A DNA stretch of 7,790 nt from Phycisphaeraceae bacterium. Its GTDB lineage: Bacteria; Planctomycetota; Phycisphaerae; Phycisphaerales; Phycisphaeraceae. Location of the stretch: NCBI GenBank assembly GCA_029260695.1, contig JAJDCT010000213.1:1-7790 (forward strand), read 5' to 3'. Each line of letters starts with the position of its first letter. Positions within the stretch are counted from its first letter, which is position 1. The notes beneath the pieces were generated by a model. That model searched no databases, had not been told where the DNA came from, and saw only the letters and a program-made list of their open reading frames with translations. The position numbers and the translations under genes were made by a program. Positions 1 through 5,420 of this stretch are shown in pieces.

Positions 1-606
1 CGTTGCACCACCTTCAACCTCGACGAGTACGTCGGCCTGCCGATCACTCACGACCAGAGCTACCACTACTTCATGCATGAGAACTTCTTCAAGCATGTGA
101 ACATCCCCGAGCAGAACATACATGTCCCATCAGGCACGACAAGCAACTTCAGGGCGTTCTGTGATTGGTACGAGCAGCGTATCGAAGATTGCGGCGGGAT
201 CGACATCCAGATCCTTGGGATCGGGTCGGACGGCCACATCGCGTTTAATGAGCCGACCAGCTCGTTGAGTTCGCGGACCCGGCTAAAGACGCTGGCCAAG
301 GTTACGATCGACGACAACGCACGGTTCTTCGATAAGGCCGAGGACGTGCCGATCTACGCGATCACGATGGGTGTTGGTACGATCCTGGAGGCCGAGGAGA
401 TCATCCTCCTGGCCAACGGCAAGGGCAAGGCCGACGCGATCTCGCAGGCCGTCGAGGGCCCGGTATCGAGCATGATCACAGCCAGCGCGCTGCAGATGCA
501 CCCGTACACCAAGTTCTACATTGATGACGCCGCCGCGGCCAACCTGAAGATGCGTGAGTACTACGACTGGATCCAGGTGAAGAAGCCCGGTGCGCCCAAA
601 GCGTAA
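1..606 (+). CDS. nagB: Glucosamine-6-phosphate deaminase, 3' part (5' end outside window)
   Basis: The enzyme converts glucosamine 6-phosphate to fructose 6-phosphate and ammonia in the cytoplasm, the last step of amino-sugar catabolism. The frame is open from base 1, giving 201 visible residues; compared with the 266-residue E. coli enzyme about 64 N-terminal residues are missing. Visible residue n corresponds to E. coli n+64: FNLDEY carries the catalytic Asp72 equivalent, and the GSDGHIAFNEP motif carries Asp141, His143 and Glu148. The GlcNAc-6-phosphate allosteric site also looks intact, with SS at visible 87-88, Arg94 and Lys96 (E. coli Ser151, Ser152, Arg158, Lys160). Arg172 and Lys208 equivalents are present as well. 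Allosteric activation is therefore plausible, though inferred from residues only. It is followed 103 bases later by pta-ackA, which can handle the acetate released by NagA. Family assignment is very secure; numbering is from memory of the E. coli protein. Confidence 0.97.
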   Translation, partial: RCTTFNLDEYVGLPITHDQSYHYFMHENFFKHVNIPEQNIHVPSGTTSNFRAFCDWYEQRIEDCGGIDIQILGIGSDGHIAFNEPTSSLSSRTRLKTLAKVTIDDNARFFDKAEDVPIYAITMGVGTILEAEEIILLANGKGKADAISQAVEGPVSSMITASALQMHPYTKFYIDDAAAANLKMREYYDWIQVKKPGAPKA

Positions 607-618
607 GCGGTAGGTGTT

Positions 619-646
619 CGTCGCCGGGTGGATGTGCCCGGCGGTG
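619..646 (+). terminator. Stem-loop between nagB and pta (possible weak terminator or processing site)
   Basis: A perfect 7-bp GC-rich stem (CGCCGGG at 622-628 with CCCGGCG at 637-643) encloses an 8-base loop and can be extended by two wobble pairs and one more pair outward. It starts 13-16 bases after the nagB stop codon, where an attenuator or intrinsic terminator would be expected. It is followed by GTCAAACAATTTAAT rather than a run of T, so a standard intrinsic terminator is not supported. It may instead protect or process the nagB message. No good promoter was found between it and pta. Confidence 0.35.
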
Positions 647-693
647 TCAAACAATTTAATAGCCAAGGCCACCGCTGACGGGCGGGGTCGGGA

Positions 694-700
694 AAGGAAG
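694..700 (+). promoter_or_regulatory. Ribosome binding site deciding the pta start
   Basis: AAGGAAG lies 9 bases before ATG 710. It decides the start: an in-frame upstream ATG at 614 would add 32 residues with no resemblance to the family and would be translated through the 622-643 stem-loop. Confidence 0.8.
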
Positions 701-709
701 TGGTACACG

Positions 710-1693
710 ATGGGAGTCATCAGCCGTTTCGTTGAGCAGGCCAAAGCCAAGGCCGGGTCCGTTGTTCTGCCGGAAGGCACGGACGAGAGGATCGTTCAAG
801 CCGCCCGACAGATCAAGGACGACGGGATCGCCGACCCGATCCTGCTTGGGCCGGCGGATGAGGTTCAAGAGGCCGCCAAGCAGGCCGGGGTGTCGCTCGA
901 CGGGATCCGTGTCATCGACCCCAAGACCAGTGACAAGCTCGAAAGCTACACCGCCGTCTACGCCAAGGCCCGTGAGATGAAGCCGACGATCGCGGCGAGG
1001 ATGGTCAAACGGGCGCTATTCTTCGGGGGGATGATGGTTGCGCAGGGCGATGCCGACACGATGGTCGCCGGCGTGGCGCACGCCACGGCCACGGTTATCC
1101 AAGCCGGGGCATTGACCGTCGGGTACGCACCGGGCATCGAGACGGCGTCGAGTTTCTTCCTGATGGTCATCCCAGACTTTCAAGATCAGAGGGATAAGCC
1201 CTTCATCTATGCCGACTGTGCCGTGAATATCGCGCCCACGCCGGCGGAGCTAGCTGACATCGCGTTGGCGAGTCACGCCAGCGGAGAGAAGCTGCTGGGC
1301 GAGCCGGCCAGGACAGCGTTGCTCTCGTTTTCGACTCAGGGAAGTGCGTCACACGAGCACATTGACAAGGTCACCTCTACGTTGGCGATCGTCAAGCAGC
1401 GCGCGGCGGACCTGCACATCGACGGCGAGTTTCAGGCGGATGCAGCGATTATCCCATCTGTTGGCGCGAAAAAAGTTAAGCAGCCCGGGCCCGTTGTCGG
1501 GAACGCCAACGTCTTGATTTTCCCCGACCTCAACGCCGGAAATATCGCCTACAAACTAACGCAATACATGGCCAACGCTCAAGCGATAGGGCCTTTCTTA
1601 CAAGGGTTTGCCAAGCCCATCAGCGACCTGTCGCGTGGTGCCAGCGCTCAGGACGTCGTTGCGACAACCGCGATCTGTATCGCCATGACCTAA
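710..1693 (+). CDS. pta: Phosphate acetyltransferase (short, single-domain type)
   Basis: Interconverts acetyl-CoA plus phosphate and acetyl phosphate plus CoA in the cytoplasm, paired with acetate kinase. The 327-residue length fits the short bacterial/archaeal form (about 330 residues) rather than the roughly 700-residue enterobacterial form with an N-terminal regulatory domain. Visible landmarks are SVVLPEGTDERI near the N-terminus (17-28), ADTMVAGVAHAT (115-126), the DGEFQADAAI segment (238-247), FPDLNAGNIAYKL (271-283) and the C-terminal DLSRGAS...D segment. In that last segment Ser308, Arg309 and Asp315 match the catalytic/binding Ser309, Arg310 and Asp316 of the Methanosarcina thermophila enzyme with an offset of one. 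ATG 710 is preferred over the longer in-frame start at 614 because of the Shine-Dalgarno sequence and the family N-terminus. ackA follows after 61 bases in the usual pta-ackA order. A phosphate butyryltransferase or EutD-like enzyme is the alternative, made unlikely by the ackA neighbour. Confidence 0.96.
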   Translation: MGVISRFVEQAKAKAGSVVLPEGTDERIVQAARQIKDDGIADPILLGPADEVQEAAKQAGVSLDGIRVIDPKTSDKLESYTAVYAKAREMKPTIAARMVKRALFFGGMMVAQGDADTMVAGVAHATATVIQAGALTVGYAPGIETASSFFLMVIPDFQDQRDKPFIYADCAVNIAPTPAELADIALASHASGEKLLGEPARTALLSFSTQGSASHEHIDKVTSTLAIVKQRAADLHIDGEFQADAAIIPSVGAKKVKQPGPVVGNANVLIFPDLNAGNIAYKLTQYMANAQAIGPFLQGFAKPISDLSRGASAQDVVATTAICIAMT

Positions 1694-1702
1694 ACGCATC
1701 GT

Positions 1703-1729
1703 CCGGCTACGCCCGGTGGGAGCAGCCGG
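1703..1729 (+). other. Inverted repeat in the pta-ackA gap
   Basis: CCGGCT (1703-1708) can pair with AGCCGG (1724-1729), with a CCC/GGG mini-stem inside the 15-base loop (1712-1714 with 1718-1720). It lies just after the pta stop codon and before the ackA ribosome binding site. There is no T-run, so it is more likely an intercistronic RNA structure, or chance in GC-rich DNA, than a terminator. Confidence 0.3.
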
Positions 1730-1740
1730 CGTGAACACAT

Positions 1741-1745
1741 AGGAG
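1741..1745 (+). promoter_or_regulatory. Ribosome binding site of ackA
   Basis: AGGAG lies 9 bases before ATG 1755, fixing the acetate kinase start. The N-terminus that follows (MIVLVVNCGSSS) is exactly where the family begins. Confidence 0.85.
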
Positions 1746-1754
1746 TCTTAACCG

Positions 1755-2945
1755 ATGATAGTTCTTGTCGTTAACTGCGGAAGCTCGTCGATCAAGTACC
1801 AACTCTTTGAAATGCCCGAGCGGCGGGTGATCGCTAAGGGTTTGGTCGAGCGTATCGGGAACGAAGGGTCGGCGCTGGTATACGAACACGACGGGAAGAA
1901 AAGCACGCTCGAGCAGCCGATCCCCGATCACGATGCCGGCGTCGAGCTGATCCTACAGGCTCTGGTCAGCCCGAATGACGGAGTGATCAAGGACATCGAT
2001 GAGATCAAGGCTGTTGGTCACCGGGTGGTCCACGGCGGGGAGGCTTTTACTGGGTCGGTCCTGATCAACGACGAGGTGATTGCTTCGATCGAGAAGGTCG
2101 CTGACCTCGCGCCGCTTCACAACCCTCCGAACCTCACCGGGATCCGTGCGACGCAGCACGCGATGCCGAACGTCCCACAGATCGCCTGCTTCGACACGGC
2201 GTTTCATAACACGATCCCGCAGGTCGCCTATATGTACGCGCTGCCCTACGAGCTCTACGAAAAGTTCGGCATCCGCAGGTACGGGTTCCACGGCACAAGC
2301 CATCGGTGGGTCGCCCGGCGTGCCGCGGAGATGCTCGGCAAAGACAAGTACGACATCAACTGCATCACCTGCCACCTGGGTAACGGTAGCTCCATCGCCG
2401 CGGTCCGTGACGGCAAGAGTGTCGACACCTCGATGGGGCTGACCCCGCTTGAAGGGGTGGTAATGGGCACCCGCAGCGGTGATATTGATCCTGCGATCTT
2501 GTTTTACCTGGCCGACAAGGGTTATTCCGTTGCCGACCTGAATAAGCTATGCAACAAGCAGAGCGGCGTGCTTGGGCTTTCGGGGAGTTCTAACGACATG
2601 CGGACGCTTGGCGAGAAGGCCAAGGCCGGCGACGATCGTGCACAACTCGCGCTGGATGTCTTTGCGTACCGGATCAAGAAATACATCGGCACCTACACCG
2701 CGGTGCTCGGCAAGCTCGACGCGGTAGTATTCACCGGCGGGATCGGAGAGAACGCAGCCGACATCCGTGCGGCCATTTGTGGCAACCTCGATCAGATCGG
2801 GATCGAGTTGGATACGGCGTTGAACAACGGCGCATCCGGTGAGGCCACGGTCAGCTCCGGCAATAGCCGTGTGGCGGTGCTGGTCATCCCGACCAATGAA
2901 GAGGCGGCTATCGCTGTAGATACTTACCAGATGAGTCAACCCTGA
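1755..2945 (+). CDS. ackA: Acetate kinase
   Basis: Transfers phosphate between acetyl phosphate/ADP and acetate/ATP. With Pta it either ferments acetyl-CoA to acetate with ATP gain or activates free acetate. The 396-residue length is typical (about 400). All family signatures are present: the VVNCGSSSIK phosphate loop at the N-terminus, GHRVVHGGE, FDTAFH, GFHGTSH, HLGNGSS, MGTRSGDIDP, FTGGIGENA and the C-terminal NEE. Asn7, Arg90, Asp147, His179, Arg240 and Glu383 match the Methanosarcina thermophila active-site residues Asn7, Arg91, Asp148, His180, Arg241 and Glu384, so an active enzyme is expected. The next gene starts only 15 bases after the stop codon, with its ribosome binding site abutting this stop, so translational coupling is likely. 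Propionate or butyrate kinase activity cannot be excluded from sequence alone, but the pta pairing favours acetate. Confidence 0.98.
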   Translation: MIVLVVNCGSSSIKYQLFEMPERRVIAKGLVERIGNEGSALVYEHDGKKSTLEQPIPDHDAGVELILQALVSPNDGVIKDIDEIKAVGHRVVHGGEAFTGSVLINDEVIASIEKVADLAPLHNPPNLTGIRATQHAMPNVPQIACFDTAFHNTIPQVAYMYALPYELYEKFGIRRYGFHGTSHRWVARRAAEMLGKDKYDINCITCHLGNGSSIAAVRDGKSVDTSMGLTPLEGVVMGTRSGDIDPAILFYLADKGYSVADLNKLCNKQSGVLGLSGSSNDMRTLGEKAKAGDDRAQLALDVFAYRIKKYIGTYTAVLGKLDAVVFTGGIGENAADIRAAICGNLDQIGIELDTALNNGASGEATVSSGNSRVAVLVIPTNEEAAIAVDTYQMSQP

Positions 2946-2947
2946 TT

Positions 2948-2951
2948 GGAG
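2948..2951 (+). promoter_or_regulatory. Ribosome binding site deciding the DUF4954 gene start
   Basis: GGAG starts two bases after the ackA stop codon and lies 9 bases before ATG 2961. The in-frame TTG at 2946 overlaps this site and has none of its own in suitable position, so ATG 2961 is taken as the start. Confidence 0.7.
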
Positions 2952-2960
2952 TTTTCTACC

Positions 2961-4964
2961 ATGGCTGCAAGCAACGCATACGGGCCGCTGACAGATCAGC
3001 AGGTCGATCAACTTACGAGTCAGGGATGCCGGGCCGACGACTGGTCTGATGTGACGGTCGCCGATGGGTTCGACCCCGGGCGGATTCATGATGTCCGCTT
3101 CGAAGGCGGAGTGAAGATCGGTTCGCTCGCCGGGACGGTTACCAGCGCTTCGGGTCTTGATCGGCCGTGCGGGATCGAGGAAGCGACCCTTATCAACTGC
3201 ACACTCGGTGACGGCGTGCGGATCGCCAACGTCGGGTCGCACATCGCTAATTACACTATCGGTGCCGGTGCATGCATCGAAGACGTCGGTGTGATCCAGG
3301 CCGACCCCGGTTCAACCTTCGGCAACGGCACCGAGGTCGAGGTGCTCAACGAGGGCGGTGGCCGGGAAGTCGCGCTGTTCAATGGTTTGTCTTCGCAATT
3401 CGCACACCTGTGGTGTATGCACCGCTACCGTCCAGAGTTCATCGAAAAACTCGAAGCGTTCGCCAAGGCGGAAGTGGACAGGGTTAAATCCGATACCGGG
3501 GCCATCGGCACAGGGGCGAAAGTTTCAGCGGTGGCGCGGATCATTGATGTGAATATTGGCGAGAACGCCACCGTCTGGGGAGCATCTGCTTTGGTCAACG
3601 GCACGATTCTTTCTAGTGGTGATGCACCGACCCTTATCGGTGACGGCGTGCAGGCGCACGACTTCATCATCGGCGAAGGCACGAAAGTGACCCAGGGGGC
3701 GATTGTCGCCAAGACCTTCGTCGGGCAGGGGTGTCAGGTCGGCAAGCAGTTCTCGGCTGAGGGGTCGCTGTTCTTCGCCAACTGTGAGGCGTTTCACGGC
3801 GAGGCGTGCAGCATCTTCGCGGGGCCTTACACCGTGACCCACCACAAGTCCACACTGCTGATCGCGGGGCTGTTTAGCTTCTACAACGCGGGCAGCGGGA
3901 CGAATCAGTCCAACCACATGTACAAGCTCGGCCCGGTCCACGAGGGCAAGCTCGAACGCGGCTGCAAAACAGGTTCTTTCAGCTACATGATGTGGCCCTG
4001 CCGGGTTGGGCCTTTCTCGGTGGTGCTGGGCAAGCACACGCGATCTTTCGACCTGTCTGATTTCCCGTTCAGCCACATCGAGGCGGCGCACGACGGGCGG
4101 TGTATGGTTGTCCCGGGACTCAACCTGTCGACCGTGGGGACCGTCCGTGACGGCGCAAAATGGCCGACGCGCGACCGACGCAAGGGCAAGGTCTTGCGGG
4201 ACCGTCTTTCGTTTGATGTGTTCAGCCCGCTGACGGTAGGGCGGATGATCGCGGGGTCCGATCGGCTTGAGGTGTTGAAGGACAACACAGAAAAATCGGT
4301 CGACACCGTTACGATCAGCGGGGCGCAGGTCAAGCGTGTCCTACTACGCGGCGGGATCAAGTATTACCGATCAGGTATTCATAGCTACCTCCTAGAGAAG
4401 GTTGTTTCCCGGATCGAGCGGGCGGTGGAACAGGGTGGTGCTGGTCTGAGCCAGGCATTGGCCGCTTCGGCTGACTCGGTTTACAGTGAAAGGTGGGTTG
4501 ACATCGGCGGCCAGATGATGCCGGCCAAGCGATTGGAAGATCTTTATGCCGCCGTCGGGTCGGGAAAGATAGCCGGCCTGGGCGCGTTCGAGTCGGCGTT
4601 GGATGCTATCCACGAGGCTTACGGGGAAGACGAATGGGCATGGGTCCGTCATGCCTACAAGAAGGTATTTGGCGATAATCTGGATGAGGTTAAGACTGCG
4701 AATGCGGCGTTGATTTCTGACCAACTGCTCGCGGTTCAGGGCAAGTTCCTGAGCCTGATCCTCATCGACGCCGGCAAGGAGTTTGACGAGGTGACGCAGA
4801 CGGGCTTTGCGCAGGACGGCAGCGACACCGACCGGGCGGCGGACTTCCAGGCTGTCCGTGGCGATTTCGACACCAACAAGTTCGTCAAGCAGATGAAGCA
4901 GGCGATCGAGGATTTGAATACCCGTATCGAGAAACTTAAGCAGGCATTGACCGTCTGCGCCTAA
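2961..4964 (+). CDS. DUF4954 family protein with left-handed beta-helix (hexapeptide) repeats
   Basis: A 667-residue protein of unknown function that I recognise as DUF4954. No signal peptide or membrane segment is visible, so it is probably cytoplasmic. Residues 1-60 hold the family start (PLTDQQVDQL, then a QGC-x-x-DDW segment). Residues about 70-130 and 182-290 show hexapeptide-like turns (CTLGDGVRI, YTIGAGACI, VNIGENATV, FIIGEGTKV, TFVGQGCQV), typical of trimeric sugar acyltransferases and nucleotidyltransferases such as GlmU and LpxA/D. The densest block of likely conserved residues is 264-335 (SLFFANCEAFHGEA, THHKSTLL, SNHMYKLGPVHEG), with His279, His294, His295 and His319 as candidate catalytic or metal residues. 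A second polar block, WPTRDRRKGK, is at 401-410. The C-terminal 200 residues are mostly helical and end in a likely coiled coil (about 640-664). It sits between ackA and an acyl carrier protein gene, suggesting acyl or acetyl transfer, which is inference only. Confidence 0.87.
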   Translation: MAASNAYGPLTDQQVDQLTSQGCRADDWSDVTVADGFDPGRIHDVRFEGGVKIGSLAGTVTSASGLDRPCGIEEATLINCTLGDGVRIANVGSHIANYTIGAGACIEDVGVIQADPGSTFGNGTEVEVLNEGGGREVALFNGLSSQFAHLWCMHRYRPEFIEKLEAFAKAEVDRVKSDTGAIGTGAKVSAVARIIDVNIGENATVWGASALVNGTILSSGDAPTLIGDGVQAHDFIIGEGTKVTQGAIVAKTFVGQGCQVGKQFSAEGSLFFANCEAFHGEACSIFAGPYTVTHHKSTLLIAGLFSFYNAGSGTNQSNHMYKLGPVHEGKLERGCKTGSFSYMMWPCRVGPFSVVLGKHTRSFDLSDFPFSHIEAAHDGRCMVVPGLNLSTVGTVRDGAKWPTRDRRKGKVLRDRLSFDVFSPLTVGRMIAGSDRLEVLKDNTEKSVDTVTISGAQVKRVLLRGGIKYYRSGIHSYLLEKVVSRIERAVEQGGAGLSQALAASADSVYSERWVDIGGQMMPAKRLEDLYAAVGSGKIAGLGAFESALDAIHEAYGEDEWAWVRHAYKKVFGDNLDEVKTANAALISDQLLAVQGKFLSLILIDAGKEFDEVTQTGFAQDGSDTDRAADFQAVRGDFDTNKFVKQMKQAIEDLNTRIEKLKQALTVCA

Positions 4965-4970
4965 TCACAC

Positions 4971-4975
4971 AGGAG
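4971..4975 (+). promoter_or_regulatory. Ribosome binding site of the acyl carrier protein gene
   Basis: AGGAG lies 10 bases before ATG 4986 and 6 bases after the stop codon of the DUF4954 gene, consistent with one polycistronic message. Confidence 0.8.
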
Positions 4976-4985
4976 ATCACCAGCT

Positions 4986-5219
4986 ATGTCAGATACCGCA
5001 GAACGAGTCAAGAAAGTCGCGGCCGAGACCCTCAAGATCGACCTGTCAATGGTCAAAGACGATTCGCGATTCGTCGAGGACCTGGGCGCCGAGTCGATCC
5101 TGAGCGTCGTGTTGGTTGCGGCGTTTGAGGAGGAATTCGACATCGAGATGGACGAGCAGGGTGCGTTGGGGGTAAAGGATGTCAGCACGGCGGTGACGTT
5201 TATTGAAAAGCATTTGTAG
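4986..5219 (+). CDS. Acyl carrier protein with a Glu-Ser-Ile attachment motif
   Basis: A 77-residue acidic acyl carrier protein, the usual size for a free-standing carrier. The four-helix pattern is visible: helix I at about 3-16, the loop to EDLGAES, helix II through VVLVAAFEEEFDIEMDE, and the final VSTAVTFIEKHL. Ser37 is the expected 4'-phosphopantetheine attachment site. The residue before it is Glu36 instead of the near-universal Asp of the DSL motif, and Leu is replaced by Ile, giving ESI. The second half of helix II (AFEEEF) is standard. It lies 21 bases after the DUF4954 gene with its own good ribosome binding site. No fatty-acid synthesis genes (fabD, fabG, fabF) adjoin it, so it may be a specialised carrier rather than the housekeeping AcpP; I therefore give no symbol. 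Whether the synthase still modifies ESI is not decidable here. Confidence 0.93.
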   Translation: MSDTAERVKKVAAETLKIDLSMVKDDSRFVEDLGAESILSVVLVAAFEEEFDIEMDEQGALGVKDVSTAVTFIEKHL

Positions 5220-5420
5220 TTGTTCAGTTGGATCGGTATGCGTTTGCGTGGTATTCCCCTCGGCGGTCGGCGTTGTCGGGGAAGATCATGTTCGTAGATG
5301 TTCGTCGCGGTTTACCGATCCCCCCCGGCAAAGCCGAAGGCCGAGTGTGGTGAGGCGATGGGGTGAGTCAGGTGGCGGCCGCGTGTGCCGGACTTGACCG
5401 GGAGGGCGATTGCGTAGACC
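5220..5420. other. Intergenic region without a convincing gene; several short inverted repeats
   Basis: About 200 bases with no supported coding frame. It contains TTCCCC (5254-5259) facing GGGGAA (5278-5283) across an 18-base loop with no following T-run, a 4-bp CGGC/GCCG hairpin with an AAA loop (5326-5336), the palindrome GCGGCCGC (5375-5382), and CCGG/CCGG flanking ACTTGA (5388-5401) next to a purine-rich GGGAGGG. No good sigma-70 promoter and no riboswitch class I know was recognised. It separates the left operon from the deoxyhypusine-synthase-like gene and may hold the end of one transcript and the start of another. Confidence 0.5.
5254..5283 (+). terminator. Possible terminator hairpin after the acyl carrier protein gene
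   Basis: A perfect 6-bp stem, TTCCCC with GGGGAA, with an 18-base loop, 34 bases after the stop codon. The location suits the end of the pta-to-carrier operon. The large loop and lack of a T-run make an intrinsic terminator doubtful. Confidence 0.22.

Noticed and set aside
655..660. TTTAAT as a -10 box for a pta promoter
   Set aside because: Five of six bases match, but no acceptable -35 hexamer is found at 16-18 bases upstream.
614..709. Longer pta reading frame starting at ATG 614 (32 extra residues)
   Set aside because: The extra residues do not look like the family N-terminus, they run through the 622-643 stem-loop, and ATG 710 has a well-spaced AAGGAAG.
283..780. Minus-strand open frame of 165 residues over nagB and the pta start
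   Set aside because: Shadow of nagB codons; no motif and no ribosome binding site of note.
2547..3242. Minus-strand open frame of 231 residues across the ackA/DUF4954 junction
   Set aside because: It lies opposite two well-recognised genes, its translation shows no known motif, and it is explained by the GC-biased third codon positions of the plus-strand genes.
3525..4091. Minus-strand open frame of 188 residues inside the DUF4954 gene
   Set aside because: It is antisense to the most conserved-looking part of that protein, is Arg/His/Ala-rich in a way typical of shadow frames, and has no domain I recognise.
5295..5310. Near-repeat of TAGGTGTTCGTCGC (611-624) as TAGATGTTCGTCGC in the gap after the carrier gene
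   Set aside because: A 14-base match with one mismatch is expected by chance several times in a window this size; no further flanking similarity.
5375..5382. GCGGCCGC palindrome as an operator
   Set aside because: An 8-base GC-only palindrome is unremarkable in GC-rich DNA and there is no second copy nearby.
5203..5397. Plus-strand 64-residue frame beginning inside the carrier gene and covering the 5220-5420 gap
   Set aside because: It starts within the carrier in another frame, has no ribosome binding site, and its Cys/Val then Arg-rich sequence resembles no protein I know.
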